Part shown: positions 18,355 through 27,329 of the stretch, piece by piece
Layout of the letters: every line of letters starts with the position of its first letter
Numbering within the stretch: the first letter of the stretch is position 1
Assembly (NCBI GenBank): GCA_023269615.1
Contig: JAHFSY010000023.1
Location: 1-62,785, forward strand
Length of the DNA stretch: 62,785 nucleotides
Reading direction: 5' to 3'
Source of the DNA: Verrucomicrobiota bacterium
GTDB taxonomy: Bacteria > Verrucomicrobiota > Verrucomicrobiia > JABWAM01
Position numbers and translations under genes: made by a program
Notes under the pieces: generated by a model
Told to the model about the DNA's origin: nothing
Database searches by the model: none
The model's input: only the letters and a program-made list of their open reading frames with translations

Positions 18355-19848
18355 ATGGAAGAAAACCACGATCTCATCGCCCTTCGGCGTGAAAAACTCA
18401 ATGAGCTGCGCGCGCAGGGGGTGGACCCTTTCCGCAATGAATTCCGCCCGGGCGAGTCCGTCGCGCAGGTGCGCGGCACTCCCACCGAGGGGCGCGTTGT
18501 GAAAATTGCGGGACGCATGACAGCCCATCGCGACATGGGCAAGAGCATGTTCTGCGACATCCGCGATGAAACGGATCGCATGCAGATTTACGCGCAGAAA
18601 AACACGCTTGGGGACAAGGTGTTCGACCTCTTCAAATGCCTCGACCTTGGCGACATCCTCGGCGTCGAGGGCGAGCTCTTTACGACAAAGACCGGCGAGC
18701 TTTCCGTGAAGGTGAAAGCCTTCACCGTGCTCGCGAAGGCGCTGCGCCCGCCGCCTGAGAAATGGCACGGGTTGCAGGATGTCGAGACGCGTTACCGGCA
18801 GCGTTACCTTGATCTGCAGTCCAACCAGGAGGTGCGTGACCTTTTTCGCAAGCGAAGCCAGATCGTTTTTGAAATCCGCAAATTCCTGAATGCGCGCGGC
18901 TACATGGAGGTTGAGACCCCCATGATGCAGAGCGTGGCCGGCGGCGCGGCGGCCAATCCGTTTGTCACGCATCACGACGCTCTTGGCTGCGACTTGTACC
19001 TGCGAATCGCCATCGAGCTTTACCTGAAGCGGCTTCTCGTGGGCGGGTACGAAAAAATCTACGAGATCAACCGGAACTTTCGCAACGAGGGGATTTCACG
19101 GCGCCACAACCCCGAGTTCACGATGATGGAGCTCTACCAGGCGTACGGGAATTTCGAGACGATGATGGAGCTGGTGGAGGAGCTGATCCCCACGGTGGCA
19201 CGGAATGCGTTCGGCACGCTCGACATCACGCATCACGTGACGGAAGGCGCGCCCGCGAAGATCATCCATTTTGCGCCGCCCTGGGAGCGAAAGACCTTTT
19301 ACGAATTACTGTCCAACGCCGTGTCGCCGGATTTCCGACGCTGGTCGGTGGACAAGAAGAAGGAAACCGCACTCAAGATGGGCATCAAGGATGTGGCGCA
19401 TCTGGAACCGTTCGAGGTGGAGAACCAGATTTTTGAAAAGATCATCCAGCCGGCGTTGATCCAGCCGATTTTCGTGACGCATCTGCCGAAGGAACTCGTG
19501 CCCCTGGCGAAGGTGAGTCCCGACGATCCCGAAACGGTGGAGGTCTTCGAGCTGTGCATCAACGGAATGGAAATCGCGCCTGCGTACTCAGAGCAGAACG
19601 ACCCAATCGAGCAGCGCGAACGTTTTCTGGCGCAAGTGGGTCATGACATCCAGAAACTGGACGAAGATTTCCTGATTGCGTTGGAGCACGGCATGCCCCC
19701 CGCGGGAGGGATGGGCATTGGCATTGACCGTCTGGTGATGACGCTTACTGGCGCCGAGAGCATCCGCGACGTGATCCTTTTTCCGCAGTTGAAACCGCAG
19801 ACCAGTCCGCCTCCGCCGCCCGTTGAGATTCCCGAGCCGAAGTTGTGA
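18355..19848 (+). CDS. lysS: Lysine--tRNA ligase, class II
   Basis: LysS charges tRNA-Lys with lysine in the cytosol. The 497-residue protein has an N-terminal OB-fold anticodon-binding domain (about 55-165) and a class II catalytic core with motif 2 FRNEGISRRHNPEF (about 240-255) and motif 3 GIGIDRLVM (about 453-461). The ATG at 18355 gives the usual start (MEENHDLIALRREKL). The open frame continues upstream, but that part translates the family G repeat and was excluded. It is a housekeeping gene. A proline-rich tail of about 15 residues at the C-terminus is slightly unusual. Confidence 0.97.
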   Translation: MEENHDLIALRREKLNELRAQGVDPFRNEFRPGESVAQVRGTPTEGRVVKIAGRMTAHRDMGKSMFCDIRDETDRMQIYAQKNTLGDKVFDLFKCLDLGDILGVEGELFTTKTGELSVKVKAFTVLAKALRPPPEKWHGLQDVETRYRQRYLDLQSNQEVRDLFRKRSQIVFEIRKFLNARGYMEVETPMMQSVAGGAAANPFVTHHDALGCDLYLRIAIELYLKRLLVGGYEKIYEINRNFRNEGISRRHNPEFTMMELYQAYGNFETMMELVEELIPTVARNAFGTLDITHHVTEGAPAKIIHFAPPWERKTFYELLSNAVSPDFRRWSVDKKKETALKMGIKDVAHLEPFEVENQIFEKIIQPALIQPIFVTHLPKELVPLAKVSPDDPETVEVFELCINGMEIAPAYSEQNDPIEQRERFLAQVGHDIQKLDEDFLIALEHGMPPAGGMGIGIDRLVMTLTGAESIRDVILFPQLKPQTSPPPPPVEIPEPKL

Positions 19849-19887
19849 TTCTGAAAGAAACCGGGGCGATCCTGCGATGAGTCATGG

Positions 19888-21039
19888 ATGCGCTTCCCTT
19901 TTTCCTTCTTCACACCGCCCCGTCAAAGGAAACCCAGAGTCTGCTCCGTTGCCATCCTTCTGAGTACGCTGGCTGGCTGCGGGCTCTTATTTGCCGGCGA
20001 TGACGCTCCAACTGCGGATACAGCCATCACGTACACCGAGGTAACCGGATTGGTTTTGGGATGGGATGGAAAGCCTGCAAAGGGAGTTGAAATCTGGTTG
20101 TACGGTCTGGAGCGTGCGTTCATGAGCGACAGCAAGATTGCTGTGTCTGATGCCCATGGCGTGTTCCGGGTCAAGTTCGGCAATTATGACGTCGATACGG
20201 CAAACGAGAAAAAACTGCCGCGAACCGGATATGGCAGATACTGCTTTGTTGTTCATCCAACAAAGGAGCATGCAGGAGGACTGAGCCCCGTGTTCCTCCA
20301 TGGAATCAAGCCCGAGGAAGCATATTTGGAAAGGGGTGACAGGGTGGTTGCGCTGGACAAGCGACATCAGAATTTCGTGATTCAGCTTTATCAGGGAATT
20401 AGCGTTGACGGAAGGATTGTTGACACGAAAGGTCGCCCTCTCGCAAACGATGGTATTTTGATCCGTCACAATCTTCACATGGCCTCCCACACAGGAGCAG
20501 GTGGCGAGATATTTGAGCAGACGGCAACTTCGGACAAGAATGGCGAATTCACATTCGAGAGAGTCTATCCCTGCTATTACGAGATTCTTAAACAAGACAG
20601 CGGGCATCATTGGCTCCACGCAAAGTTCGGCTCGTCTGAATGGAGGGAGCCTGATGGGACATCCAAGAGCGACAATGCGGATGACTTCGATTGGCCCGGG
20701 GGCGAGTTTGACGAAGACCACGATTCCATCCTGATCACCGCAGGTGCCGAACTTCTTCGTTACCATGGAAGGGTCACCGATCAGGATGGGAGACCGATAG
20801 ACAAGGCCGGGGTTGATCTAGGATTCAACGGTCCAAATGGAATCCGATACCGAAGCACCACAACCAAGGAGGATGGAACTTTTGAATTTCGCGTGGATCA
20901 GATTGCTGTCGGAGACATCCACGCAGAATACAAGGGCATTCAGAAGGAGTTTACGACGGACACTGGGTTTCTGAAGCCTGGTGTATACAATTTCAAACTG
21001 ACGCTTCCGCGAAACGTCGATCCGAAACCGACGCATTGA
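19888..21039 (+). CDS. Exported protein with carboxypeptidase-regulatory-like repeats
   Basis: The 383-residue protein has a signal peptide with a possible lipobox (LAGC near residue 31). It carries three tandem beta-sandwich repeats of carboxypeptidase-regulatory/Ig-like type, each opening with a VTGLVLGWDGKPA-, VDGRIVDTKGRPL- or YHGRVTDQDGRPI-like strand and closing with a GxFxF-like strand (HGVFRVKF, NGEFTFERV, DGTFEFRV). Such repeats act as adhesive or spacer modules outside the cell. Base composition looks more AT-rich than lysS next door, a possible sign of transfer. No enzymatic domain is visible. Confidence 0.75.
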   Translation: MRFPFSFFTPPRQRKPRVCSVAILLSTLAGCGLLFAGDDAPTADTAITYTEVTGLVLGWDGKPAKGVEIWLYGLERAFMSDSKIAVSDAHGVFRVKFGNYDVDTANEKKLPRTGYGRYCFVVHPTKEHAGGLSPVFLHGIKPEEAYLERGDRVVALDKRHQNFVIQLYQGISVDGRIVDTKGRPLANDGILIRHNLHMASHTGAGGEIFEQTATSDKNGEFTFERVYPCYYEILKQDSGHHWLHAKFGSSEWREPDGTSKSDNADDFDWPGGEFDEDHDSILITAGAELLRYHGRVTDQDGRPIDKAGVDLGFNGPNGIRYRSTTTKEDGTFEFRVDQIAVGDIHAEYKGIQKEFTTDTGFLKPGVYNFKLTLPRNVDPKPTH

Positions 21040-21080
21040 CCGTCTGTTGGCAATCCGCGAGTCGCACCACCGCGGCCCGC

Positions 21081-21239
21081 TTACGGACGTTTCCCGCGTT
21101 GTTCGTCGATCACCTTGCTCAATGACGGTCCTTTCACGCCATGAGGGAAGGTCTTCCCGAGGCGTGATTCAAAATCAGGCCATTTCTTCGGGGTGGCGCA
21201 CTTTCTGACCGGTGTCAGTTGCTTTATCGAATGATTCAC
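21081..21239 (-). pseudogene. Short ORF, possible remnant of an antitoxin-like gene
   Basis: A GTG-started frame of 52 codons reads with coding-like composition (KKWPDFESRLGKTF, GPSLSKVIDEQRGKRP) and stops at 21081. The C-terminal pattern is reminiscent of small type II antitoxins that pair with PIN-type toxins, but no toxin gene adjoins and the N-terminal DNA-binding part is lacking, so it is probably a gene fragment. The rest of the 628-bp gap 21040-21667 holds a family G repeat and otherwise nothing recognisable. Confidence 0.3.
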
Positions 21240-21348
21240 AAAAAAATGGCGCCGTGTCAGGGGCGAGCCCCAAACCTGCTAATAACGACGCAGTCACGGC
21301 GTGACATCTACCTACAAGGGGTCATCGGCTCTGTCAAAGGGATTTCGT

Positions 21349-21522
21349 TAGGGCTTACCCATTTGGAGTGGGTACGGAGTTACTGGTGGCAGCCGTGTGC
21401 CTTTTGCGCCTCTTTGTGGCCAATTTCTGCGTCCGTTGCAGGGGAATATGGCCGTGAACAGGCACAAAAATCACAAGAATGGCGAGCTGCTATCCATTGC
21501 CGAACCCAAATGCGTAAGCCCT
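21349..21522. repeat. Family G inverted repeat, copy 2
   Basis: The hairpin arms GTGCCTTTTGCGCCTCTTTG and GTGAACAGGCACAAA, and the tail ACCCAAATGCGTAAGCCCT, repeat the arrangement upstream of lysS. Here an extra outer arm AGGGCTTACCCATTTGG (21349) is the inverted complement of the tail, so the whole unit has terminal inverted repeats, as a small mobile element would. Confidence 0.7.
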
Positions 21523-21667
21523 GGGGATTTCGTGGCTCGCGTGTGGTCCCCAGGCGGAAACAGCTGGCGCTTGGGGAAATAAAGACCGCCCTTGTTCCTC
21601 GGGGCCCCTTCCCCGACAAGTCGGGGCTCCCATGGCGCCGAGAACTCGGCGCACTCCATATTTTGGG

Positions 21668-22681
21668 TTACTTGGCTGGCGGCGGAGCGGGGGGCGGGAC
21701 GTCCTTGGCGCCGGATTTTTTGAGGAGGTCCATGACGACGGTGTGGTTTTTCTGGGTCGCGTAGGCCATGGCGGTTTTGCCATCGGAATCCTGGGCGTCC
21801 ACTTCCGCCCCGCTTTCGATGAGCCATTTGACGACGACGCCGTGGCCCTGGCCGGCGGCGCAGATCAGGGCGGTGGTGCTTTTGCTTGTCTTCGCGTTGA
21901 CCTTGACTCCCTTCGCCACGACAGCTTCAACAATCGGTCGGGATCCGCTGTAGGCGGCGAGATGCAGGGCGGTCCAGCCGTTGGAATCCTTCACGTCCGG
22001 GGTGGCGGATTTATCCAGCAGCCGCTGGGCGGCTTCGCTGTGGCCGTTGGCTGCGGCGTGCATCAAGGGGGTCCAGCCCGATTCATCCGTCACGTTGGCG
22101 TCCACGCCGTCGAGCAACAAACGGAAGACCTGGCTTTCGTCACCTTTTTTTGCCGCGTCAATCAGGGCTGCTGCCTTGGCGGCCTTTTTGGATTCCCCGG
22201 ATGCGACGGTGTATGGACGAGGAGTGGAAGGAGAAGGTTGCGGAGAGCCTGATATGACTTTATCGCCGATCTGGATCGAAGGTGGATCGGATGTGGATGT
22301 GGTTGTAGATGATGGTGATCGTAGCGGGGCTTCGGGAGGAGTCTTATCGCCGAACCGACTTGCAAAGTACAAGCCCAGGTCAGACTTCGGGACGAGGACG
22401 ATGCCAATACCGATGAGGAAGCCACCGAGAAGTTGAACAAGGCACCCCGGTAATGCCACGCGGAAATGGAGGAAGAAAAACAGTATCTCCGTCAGACCGA
22501 AGAGGAGGCCGAAGGGAGGGGGTATGAATTGTGCGAAATTACTGATAACGACCGCAACGCCCCAGATCTTGCTCTCATGGAATGCAGCCGCGATGAACTT
22601 CAGCACCCCGATGATTGCGACCACAATGCCGCCGATTACAAAGATGTCCCCATAGTTCACAGGGCGTCCCATAGCATCCAC
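21668..22681 (-). CDS. Membrane-anchored ankyrin-repeat protein
   Basis: The 337-residue protein has two or three hydrophobic helices in the first 100 residues (IFVIGGIVVAIIGVLKFI, FFFLHFRVALPG, LLGGFLIGIGIVLV), a Ser/Thr/Pro-rich linker (about 112-165) and about four ankyrin repeats (about 168-325; SGWTPLMHAAANGH, NGWTALHLAAYSG, TALICAAGQGH, GKTAMAYATQKNH). The C-terminus is proline-rich. Ankyrin stacks bind proteins; the partner is unknown. It is convergent with the region after the exported repeat protein and lies downstream of the ABC ATPase on the same strand, 53 bp away. Confidence 0.85.
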   Translation of the reverse strand: MDAMGRPVNYGDIFVIGGIVVAIIGVLKFIAAAFHESKIWGVAVVISNFAQFIPPPFGLLFGLTEILFFFLHFRVALPGCLVQLLGGFLIGIGIVLVPKSDLGLYFASRFGDKTPPEAPLRSPSSTTTSTSDPPSIQIGDKVISGSPQPSPSTPRPYTVASGESKKAAKAAALIDAAKKGDESQVFRLLLDGVDANVTDESGWTPLMHAAANGHSEAAQRLLDKSATPDVKDSNGWTALHLAAYSGSRPIVEAVVAKGVKVNAKTSKSTTALICAAGQGHGVVVKWLIESGAEVDAQDSDGKTAMAYATQKNHTVVMDLLKKSGAKDVPPPAPPPAK

Positions 22682-22733
22682 GAGGCGTCATGACAAGGAT
22701 GATGGCCTTATTGGAGGAGGTGGTTGTTTTCCA

Positions 22734-23417
22734 TTACACGATCATTCCATCCTGCATGGTGACGGTATGCTGGGCGGCCATGGCGACTTCGTGGGAGTGG
22801 GTGACGAGGAGGAGCGTGGCTTCGTAGGATCGCTGGAGATCCTTCAGCACGGCGAGGACGGTGGCGGAGGTGGCGCTGTCGAGGTTGCCGGTGGGCTCAT
22901 CAGCGAGGACGACCCGTGGGCGATGGACGAGGGCGCGTGCGATGGCGACGCGTTGCTGCTCGCCGCCGGAGAGCTCCGAGGGGAGGCGCGCGGATTTTCC
23001 GCGCAGGCCCACCTCGTCGAGCAGGTGTGAGGCGCGCGATTCCGACTCGGCGGTGGAAATTCCCAGGAGCCGCAGGGGCAGGCCGACATTTTCGAGCGTG
23101 GTCAGTTGCGGCAGGAGATTGAAAAACTGGAAGATCACGCCGACATGATTGCGGCGGAAGAGGCTGAGTTTTCGCTCGTCCATGCGGTGGATGGGCTGAT
23201 CGTTGACCCAGACCTCGCCCGAGCTGGGGGTGTCGAGTCCGCCCGTGAGATGGAGCAGCGTGCTTTTACCGCAACCGCTGGGGCCCGTGACAGCGACAAA
23301 CGAGCCGCGCGAGACGTGGAGCGAGACACTGCGCAACGCGTGGACGACCTCGCTGTGTTCCGCGTGGGAGGAGCGCGGAGCGGAGTAGGATTTGGAGACG
23401 CTGACGAGACGAAGCAT
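22734..23417 (-). CDS. ABC transporter ATP-binding protein, LolD/MacB type
   Basis: The 227-residue ATPase has Walker A GPSGCGKST (about 45-53), the signature [15 protein letters not shown], Walker B VVLADEPTGNLD and the switch His in LLVTHSHE. It belongs to the MacB/LolD branch that works with FtsX-like permeases to extract lipoproteins or export peptides at the inner membrane. No permease gene is adjacent, which is unusual; the nearest FtsX-like permease (54531) has its own ATPase. The ATG at 23417 was preferred over a TTG two codons upstream. Confidence 0.9.
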   Translation of the reverse strand: MLRLVSVSKSYSAPRSSHAEHSEVVHALRSVSLHVSRGSFVAVTGPSGCGKSTLLHLTGGLDTPSSGEVWVNDQPIHRMDERKLSLFRRNHVGVIFQFFNLLPQLTTLENVGLPLRLLGISTAESESRASHLLDEVGLRGKSARLPSELSGGEQQRVAIARALVHRPRVVLADEPTGNLDSATSATVLAVLKDLQRSYEATLLLVTHSHEVAMAAQHTVTMQDGMIV

Positions 23418-23450
23418 GGGCAAGGGGTGATTGACTGGACCACGTCCAGT

Positions 23451-24599
23451 TCAGCGATATCCGTACGGAGTCATCTCCGCATAGGCGAGCTGCTTGCTTT
23501 CGAGGAGACGGTCCAGCACCAGCAGGACATGATAGCGGCAGGAGGGGACGGTGGAGAAAATGACACTGACGAGTTGGGGTTCCTTCACCAGCAACTGCCA
23601 CACGGCCTTGGCGCACTCCTCCTGGTCGGGGAATTTCCAGTCCATGCGGGAGTGCACACGCTTCACGGGTTTATCCTCGGCAAGTTTCAGCTTTTCCTCC
23701 AGCGCGAGCATTTCGTCGCGCAGGTGGACCGCTTCCATGGTGAATTCGTTGACGTTGCCCAGCTGCAACCCGCCCTCGACCACGGGAGCCTCGTTGGCGC
23801 GGGTGAAGCCGAACTGCGCATGGGGTGTGACTTGAAAGAGCTGGTAGAGCGCCTCAATCCCGTAGAGATGCTGGTAGCGGGCAGAAATGGGGGTGCCATT
23901 GGCGAAGGCAAACTCGCCCATGATCTCGGCGGTCAGGCTGTAGATGTGCATGATGCCGTGCTGTTGTGAGAGCGAGATCGTCTGGAAGATCGTGGGCAGG
24001 TCGAAGAAATCGAGACTTCCTGAAAGTTCGCGCGCGTTGCTGTAGAAGTGCAACTGCATGGTGGTCTTGTGAAGGCGTCGCGCCAGCAGCATCGCGAGGT
24101 AATGGCCGAATGCAGGGATGCTCGAGATCAGGCGGAGGAAGGAATCGCGATCGAAGCGCAGCAGCGTGGCCGAGGCGGGTACGCGCACGGAGGCGGTGCG
24201 CGGCACGTCGGTGAGCAACCCGATCTCGCCGAAGAGGTCACCCTTGGAAAGGTAGGTGATGGGAACCGGGTTTTCCCCCTGGTCGTCGGAGACCACGATT
24301 TCCACGGTGCCGTCGTTGATCACATAAAATGAATCGGAGCTTTCGCCCTGGAGGTAAATGATGCTGTCAGCGCCGCACTGGACGAGCTGTCCCTCCTTGA
24401 GGATCTGCTCGAACTGTTTTGGATTCACTTTTTTGATAAAGCCGAAAAAATCGTCGAGCAGCGTGGGGGAGTTGACGAGGAAGACAGGGCTTGGTTGCGG
24501 GGCGGGGGCGCTCTCGGCGACCGGAAGCTTGATCGGCGCGGCCGATGGGGGCGGGGGCGGGGGCGGTGCTTGCGGAGGTGGCGGAGGCGGGGGGGGCAT
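23451..24599 (-). CDS. Cyclic-nucleotide-binding (cNMP) plus DUF4388 protein with polyproline N-terminus
   Basis: The 382-residue cytosolic protein begins with long proline runs (residues 2-19). It then has a cNMP-binding fold (about 50-165) with the loop GDLFGEIGLLTDVPRTASV, and a DUF4388/PATAN-like domain (about 190-280; LSGSLDFFDLPTIFQTISL, GTPISARYQHLYG). DUF4388 occurs in bacterial signalling proteins near kinases and response regulators. It follows the Ser/Thr kinase gene by 106 bp on the same strand and precedes the LolD-like ATPase by 33 bp, suggesting one signalling unit. Confidence 0.85.
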   Translation of the reverse strand: MPPPPPPPPQAPPPPPPPSAAPIKLPVAESAPAPQPSPVFLVNSPTLLDDFFGFIKKVNPKQFEQILKEGQLVQCGADSIIYLQGESSDSFYVINDGTVEIVVSDDQGENPVPITYLSKGDLFGEIGLLTDVPRTASVRVPASATLLRFDRDSFLRLISSIPAFGHYLAMLLARRLHKTTMQLHFYSNARELSGSLDFFDLPTIFQTISLSQQHGIMHIYSLTAEIMGEFAFANGTPISARYQHLYGIEALYQLFQVTPHAQFGFTRANEAPVVEGGLQLGNVNEFTMEAVHLRDEMLALEEKLKLAEDKPVKRVHSRMDWKFPDQEECAKAVWQLLVKEPQLVSVIFSTVPSCRYHVLLVLDRLLESKQLAYAEMTPYGYR

Positions 24600-24705
24600 A
24601 CGAATTACAACTCATGTACTACATTCATCAGAAAAACGCGAACAAGTTGCGCGGGAGAATGGTTGGTTGAGGGAAGGGGGCGCATTGTGGCGGTGAAGCA
24701 GGGAA

Positions 24706-26841
24706 TCATTCAACTGGTGGAAGTGGATCCGCCACCCTGCGTTTATATGTGATCAGCAGACGCGGCCCCGTTCCCGCATCGCGATTCACGGACGCAGCCA
24801 GAGATCCCGCGAATCGCACATCACCCTGGCCACGCGAAACCTGGATGATCCATCCGTAATAGGGAGTGGGCTCCTTCTGCTGTTGCTCATCCTCACGAAC
24901 CTTCTGGGCCCAGTCCTGGAGATCCACGAGGACGTTGACGCGGATGGGCTTGTTTCGCGTGTCATCGGTGATCCGGAAACTGTTTGCCTCGGTGTCGGCG
25001 GAGGAAAGAGCGGGGCTGGAATAATCCTCGTCGCGTCCTGATGCGCCATCCTTCCACCATTTCGTGTTGCCATGCGTCTGCGAAGCGATTTTCCAGGTGG
25101 TCTCGGTTTGCAGGCTGTTTCGATAACGGTTGAATTGCGAAGCCGCCATGCGCCAGTCGACATTGCGTCCCGACGCCGGGTCCGGTGGCAAATCGCCCAG
25201 CATGCCCCATGGCTTCAACACGCGGCACACCTCGATTTCCAGGTCTCGGCTGTCGGTGCTCAGGAAGCCCGGGGTGATTTCGAGAACGGCCGACATGCAC
25301 TCGGGGATCTTCCTCGCAAATTCCCGCATCTGCCCGGGATTGGTTGCAAGAAAATCAACCCGCACCAGTGCCTTGAAATCGCCTCTTGCACTGGAGTGTC
25401 CCACCGTGGGTGCAACCAGCGTGTCGAGTGGGTTGCTTTGTCTCGCCTGTTGCTCGCGGGAGCTGATGGTGGTGTCACGGATGATTTTCGGACCGAAGAA
25501 AGGCAGTTCCACCGTCTCGTAGCGGGGCTGGGGAGGCGGGCGCGACGGGATTGCCGGAGTTTCCACCACCACAGGCGGCGGTGGTGGCGGTGGTGGCGCC
25601 GGGGGCTCCACCTGGGTGGGAAGAGCGGATGGGTGCATAACCGGCGGAGGGGGAGGGGCGACCGCCGGGATGATGACTTGGGGCTGTGGCTTGACCTCGA
25701 CCGGCTTGGGTTGTGGTTTCACCGGAGGATTGATCGCCACATTCGGTTGCGGAACCGGCCTGGCTGGGGGCTCCGCCGGGTTCTGGACCGTGGGTGCTGT
25801 AGGCGGGGTGGGCGCCGGCTTTGATCTCAACGATTTCCATCCGATGATCAGGATCAGCGCCAGGAGCAGTCCAGCGAAGACAGCGAACAATCCGCGCGAA
25901 CCCGTGTGCAGCAGCCTCGACCACAGGTCGGCCTGCGGTTGAGACGCCTTGGTGTTGTAAAGCCCGCTCTGCGTTCCGCGCAAGGGAGTGGCAGAACGCT
26001 CGATGCCCAGCATGTCGGCAATCGCGTCGGCCACCTCGCCCATTTCCTGCACGCGTTTCTCGCGTTTTTTTACGATCATCGCCCCCACCAGGTCGGCCGT
26101 GGCAGGTGAAAGATGCGGGTTGGCGGCGAGGAGCGGGGGAGCCTCGTCCGAAAGATGCTGGGCCATGATCTCAGCGCCCGAGCCCGTGGCGAATGCCGGG
26201 CGGCCATTGAGCAGGTGATAGAGCGTCATCCCCAGGGAATAAATGTCGGCGCGGCCGTCAATGTCCTTCCAACCGCGAATTTGCTCGGGCGAAATATAAT
26301 AGGGCGTGCCCATGGTGGTGCCCGATGCGGTGAGCGTGGCATCCATCTCGTTGGGCTTCCATTTTGCGAGGCCGAGGTCGCCGATTTTGACGTCGCCCGC
26401 GCTGGTGAGCATGATGTTCTCGGGTTTTACATCACGGTGGACGATCCCCATGCTGTGCGCGAACGCCAGTCCCTCGGCGGCCTTTTGAACGATGCGCAGA
26501 GCTTCGCGCTCCTCCATGCGTCCGTGGTCCCGGACAATCTGGCCAAGATTTTTCCCATCCACATATTCCATCACAAAAAAATAGATGTCCTCGCTGACGC
26601 CTGCGTCGAAGATCTGGATGATGGTCGGGTGGTTGAGGTGCGCCGCGGCTCGCGCCTCCCGGAGAAAGCGGTCCACGTAATCGTGATCCACGCACAATTC
26701 AGGGGGGAGCACCTTCACCGCGACATGGCGGTCAAGCGTCAGCTGGCGCGCGCGATACACCACCCCCATGCCGCCCTTCCCGATGCGCTCCTCGATCTCG
26801 TAATCGCCAAGGGCAAAACCCTCTGTCAGCAGCTCATCCAT
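24706..26841 (-). CDS. Membrane-bound Ser/Thr protein kinase with proline-rich extracytoplasmic region
   Basis: The 711-residue protein has an N-terminal Hanks-type kinase domain (about 14-280): GKGGMGVVY loop (21-29), AVKVL Lys, HRDVKPEN near 135, and DLG in place of DFG. A transmembrane helix near 318-338 (LFAVFAGLLLALILIIGW) leads to a polyproline region (about 345-450) and a globular C-terminal domain of unknown family. The ATG at 26841 has an AAGGGA Shine-Dalgarno and gives the usual kinase start; an upstream start is less likely. The start overlaps the small membrane gene by 8 bp. Confidence 0.9.
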   Translation of the reverse strand: MDELLTEGFALGDYEIEERIGKGGMGVVYRARQLTLDRHVAVKVLPPELCVDHDYVDRFLREARAAAHLNHPTIIQIFDAGVSEDIYFFVMEYVDGKNLGQIVRDHGRMEEREALRIVQKAAEGLAFAHSMGIVHRDVKPENIMLTSAGDVKIGDLGLAKWKPNEMDATLTASGTTMGTPYYISPEQIRGWKDIDGRADIYSLGMTLYHLLNGRPAFATGSGAEIMAQHLSDEAPPLLAANPHLSPATADLVGAMIVKKREKRVQEMGEVADAIADMLGIERSATPLRGTQSGLYNTKASQPQADLWSRLLHTGSRGLFAVFAGLLLALILIIGWKSLRSKPAPTPPTAPTVQNPAEPPARPVPQPNVAINPPVKPQPKPVEVKPQPQVIIPAVAPPPPPVMHPSALPTQVEPPAPPPPPPPPVVVETPAIPSRPPPQPRYETVELPFFGPKIIRDTTISSREQQARQSNPLDTLVAPTVGHSSARGDFKALVRVDFLATNPGQMREFARKIPECMSAVLEITPGFLSTDSRDLEIEVCRVLKPWGMLGDLPPDPASGRNVDWRMAASQFNRYRNSLQTETTWKIASQTHGNTKWWKDGASGRDEDYSSPALSSADTEANSFRITDDTRNKPIRVNVLVDLQDWAQKVREDEQQQKEPTPYYGWIIQVSRGQGDVRFAGSLAASVNRDAGTGPRLLITYKRRVADPLPPVE

Positions 26842-27052
26842 GGTTTCCCTTGTCGTGTCGGTGTTTCCAATGCTGATATCCGAGCCAGCCCACGGCGACA
26901 AAAGGCAGGACCGCCGAAAGGATCACGATGACGGCGCCCAGCGACCACTCGCTGAAGAAGCGCTCGTACAGGAGCACAACCGCGATAAACGGGATGGCGC
27001 CCACAATCACGTGACGCGTTACAGTGGGCCAGTCAAAAAGACGGTCTTTCAT
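26834..27052 (-). CDS. Small two-helix membrane protein
   Basis: This 72-residue hypothetical protein has two hydrophobic helices (VIVGAIPFIAVVLLY and VIVILSAVLPFVAVGWL) and a basic, His-rich tail. Its stop lies 8 bp inside the kinase gene, so the two are probably translated together; it may associate with the kinase in the membrane. No Shine-Dalgarno is visible before the ATG. No family is recognised. Confidence 0.6.
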   Translation of the reverse strand: MKDRLFDWPTVTRHVIVGAIPFIAVVLLYERFFSEWSLGAVIVILSAVLPFVAVGWLGYQHWKHRHDKGNHG

Positions 27053-27167
27053 GGAGGGTGTGCAAATTCAGCAGGAACCCGTGAAAATGCCACCATTCGG
27101 TGAAGATTGCCATCTTGAAATTTCCACTGAAAAACGACGATGCGGGCTTATGTGTTTGATTCGGAAT

Positions 27168-27238
27168 GTAGGAGCCGCTGACAGCGGCGATCCCCGCACC
27201 GCCCATCGCTCCCGGTCGCCGCTGACAGCGGCTCCTAC
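27168..27238. repeat. Family A inverted repeat, 71 bp
   Basis: Arms GTAGGAGCCGCTGACAGCGG (27168) and CCGCTGACAGCGGCTCCTAC (ending 27238) form a 23-bp stem with one mismatch around a 25-bp loop. Each arm carries its own small palindrome, CCGCTGACAGCGG. A perfect relative is at 34859. It lies in the 277-bp gap between the divergent small membrane protein and carboxymuconolactone decarboxylase-like genes. Confidence 0.85.
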
Positions 27239-27292
27239 CGATGAATGGTCAATAGCGCGTTTGCTTCCAAATGCATAGGTCTGAGGGTGTTC

Positions 27293-27321
27293 TTGACACG
27301 TACGCCCCGTTCTCTGGTAAT
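27293..27321 (+). promoter_or_regulatory. Possible sigma-70 promoter of the AhpD-like gene
   Basis: TTGACA (27293-27298), a 17-base spacer and GGTAAT (27316-27321) fit a sigma-70 promoter with a consensus -35 and weak -10. The ATG at 27330 follows within nine bases, so the transcript would be nearly leaderless, which fits the lack of a Shine-Dalgarno sequence. Confidence 0.35.
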
Positions 27322-27329
27322 GAGGCTCC

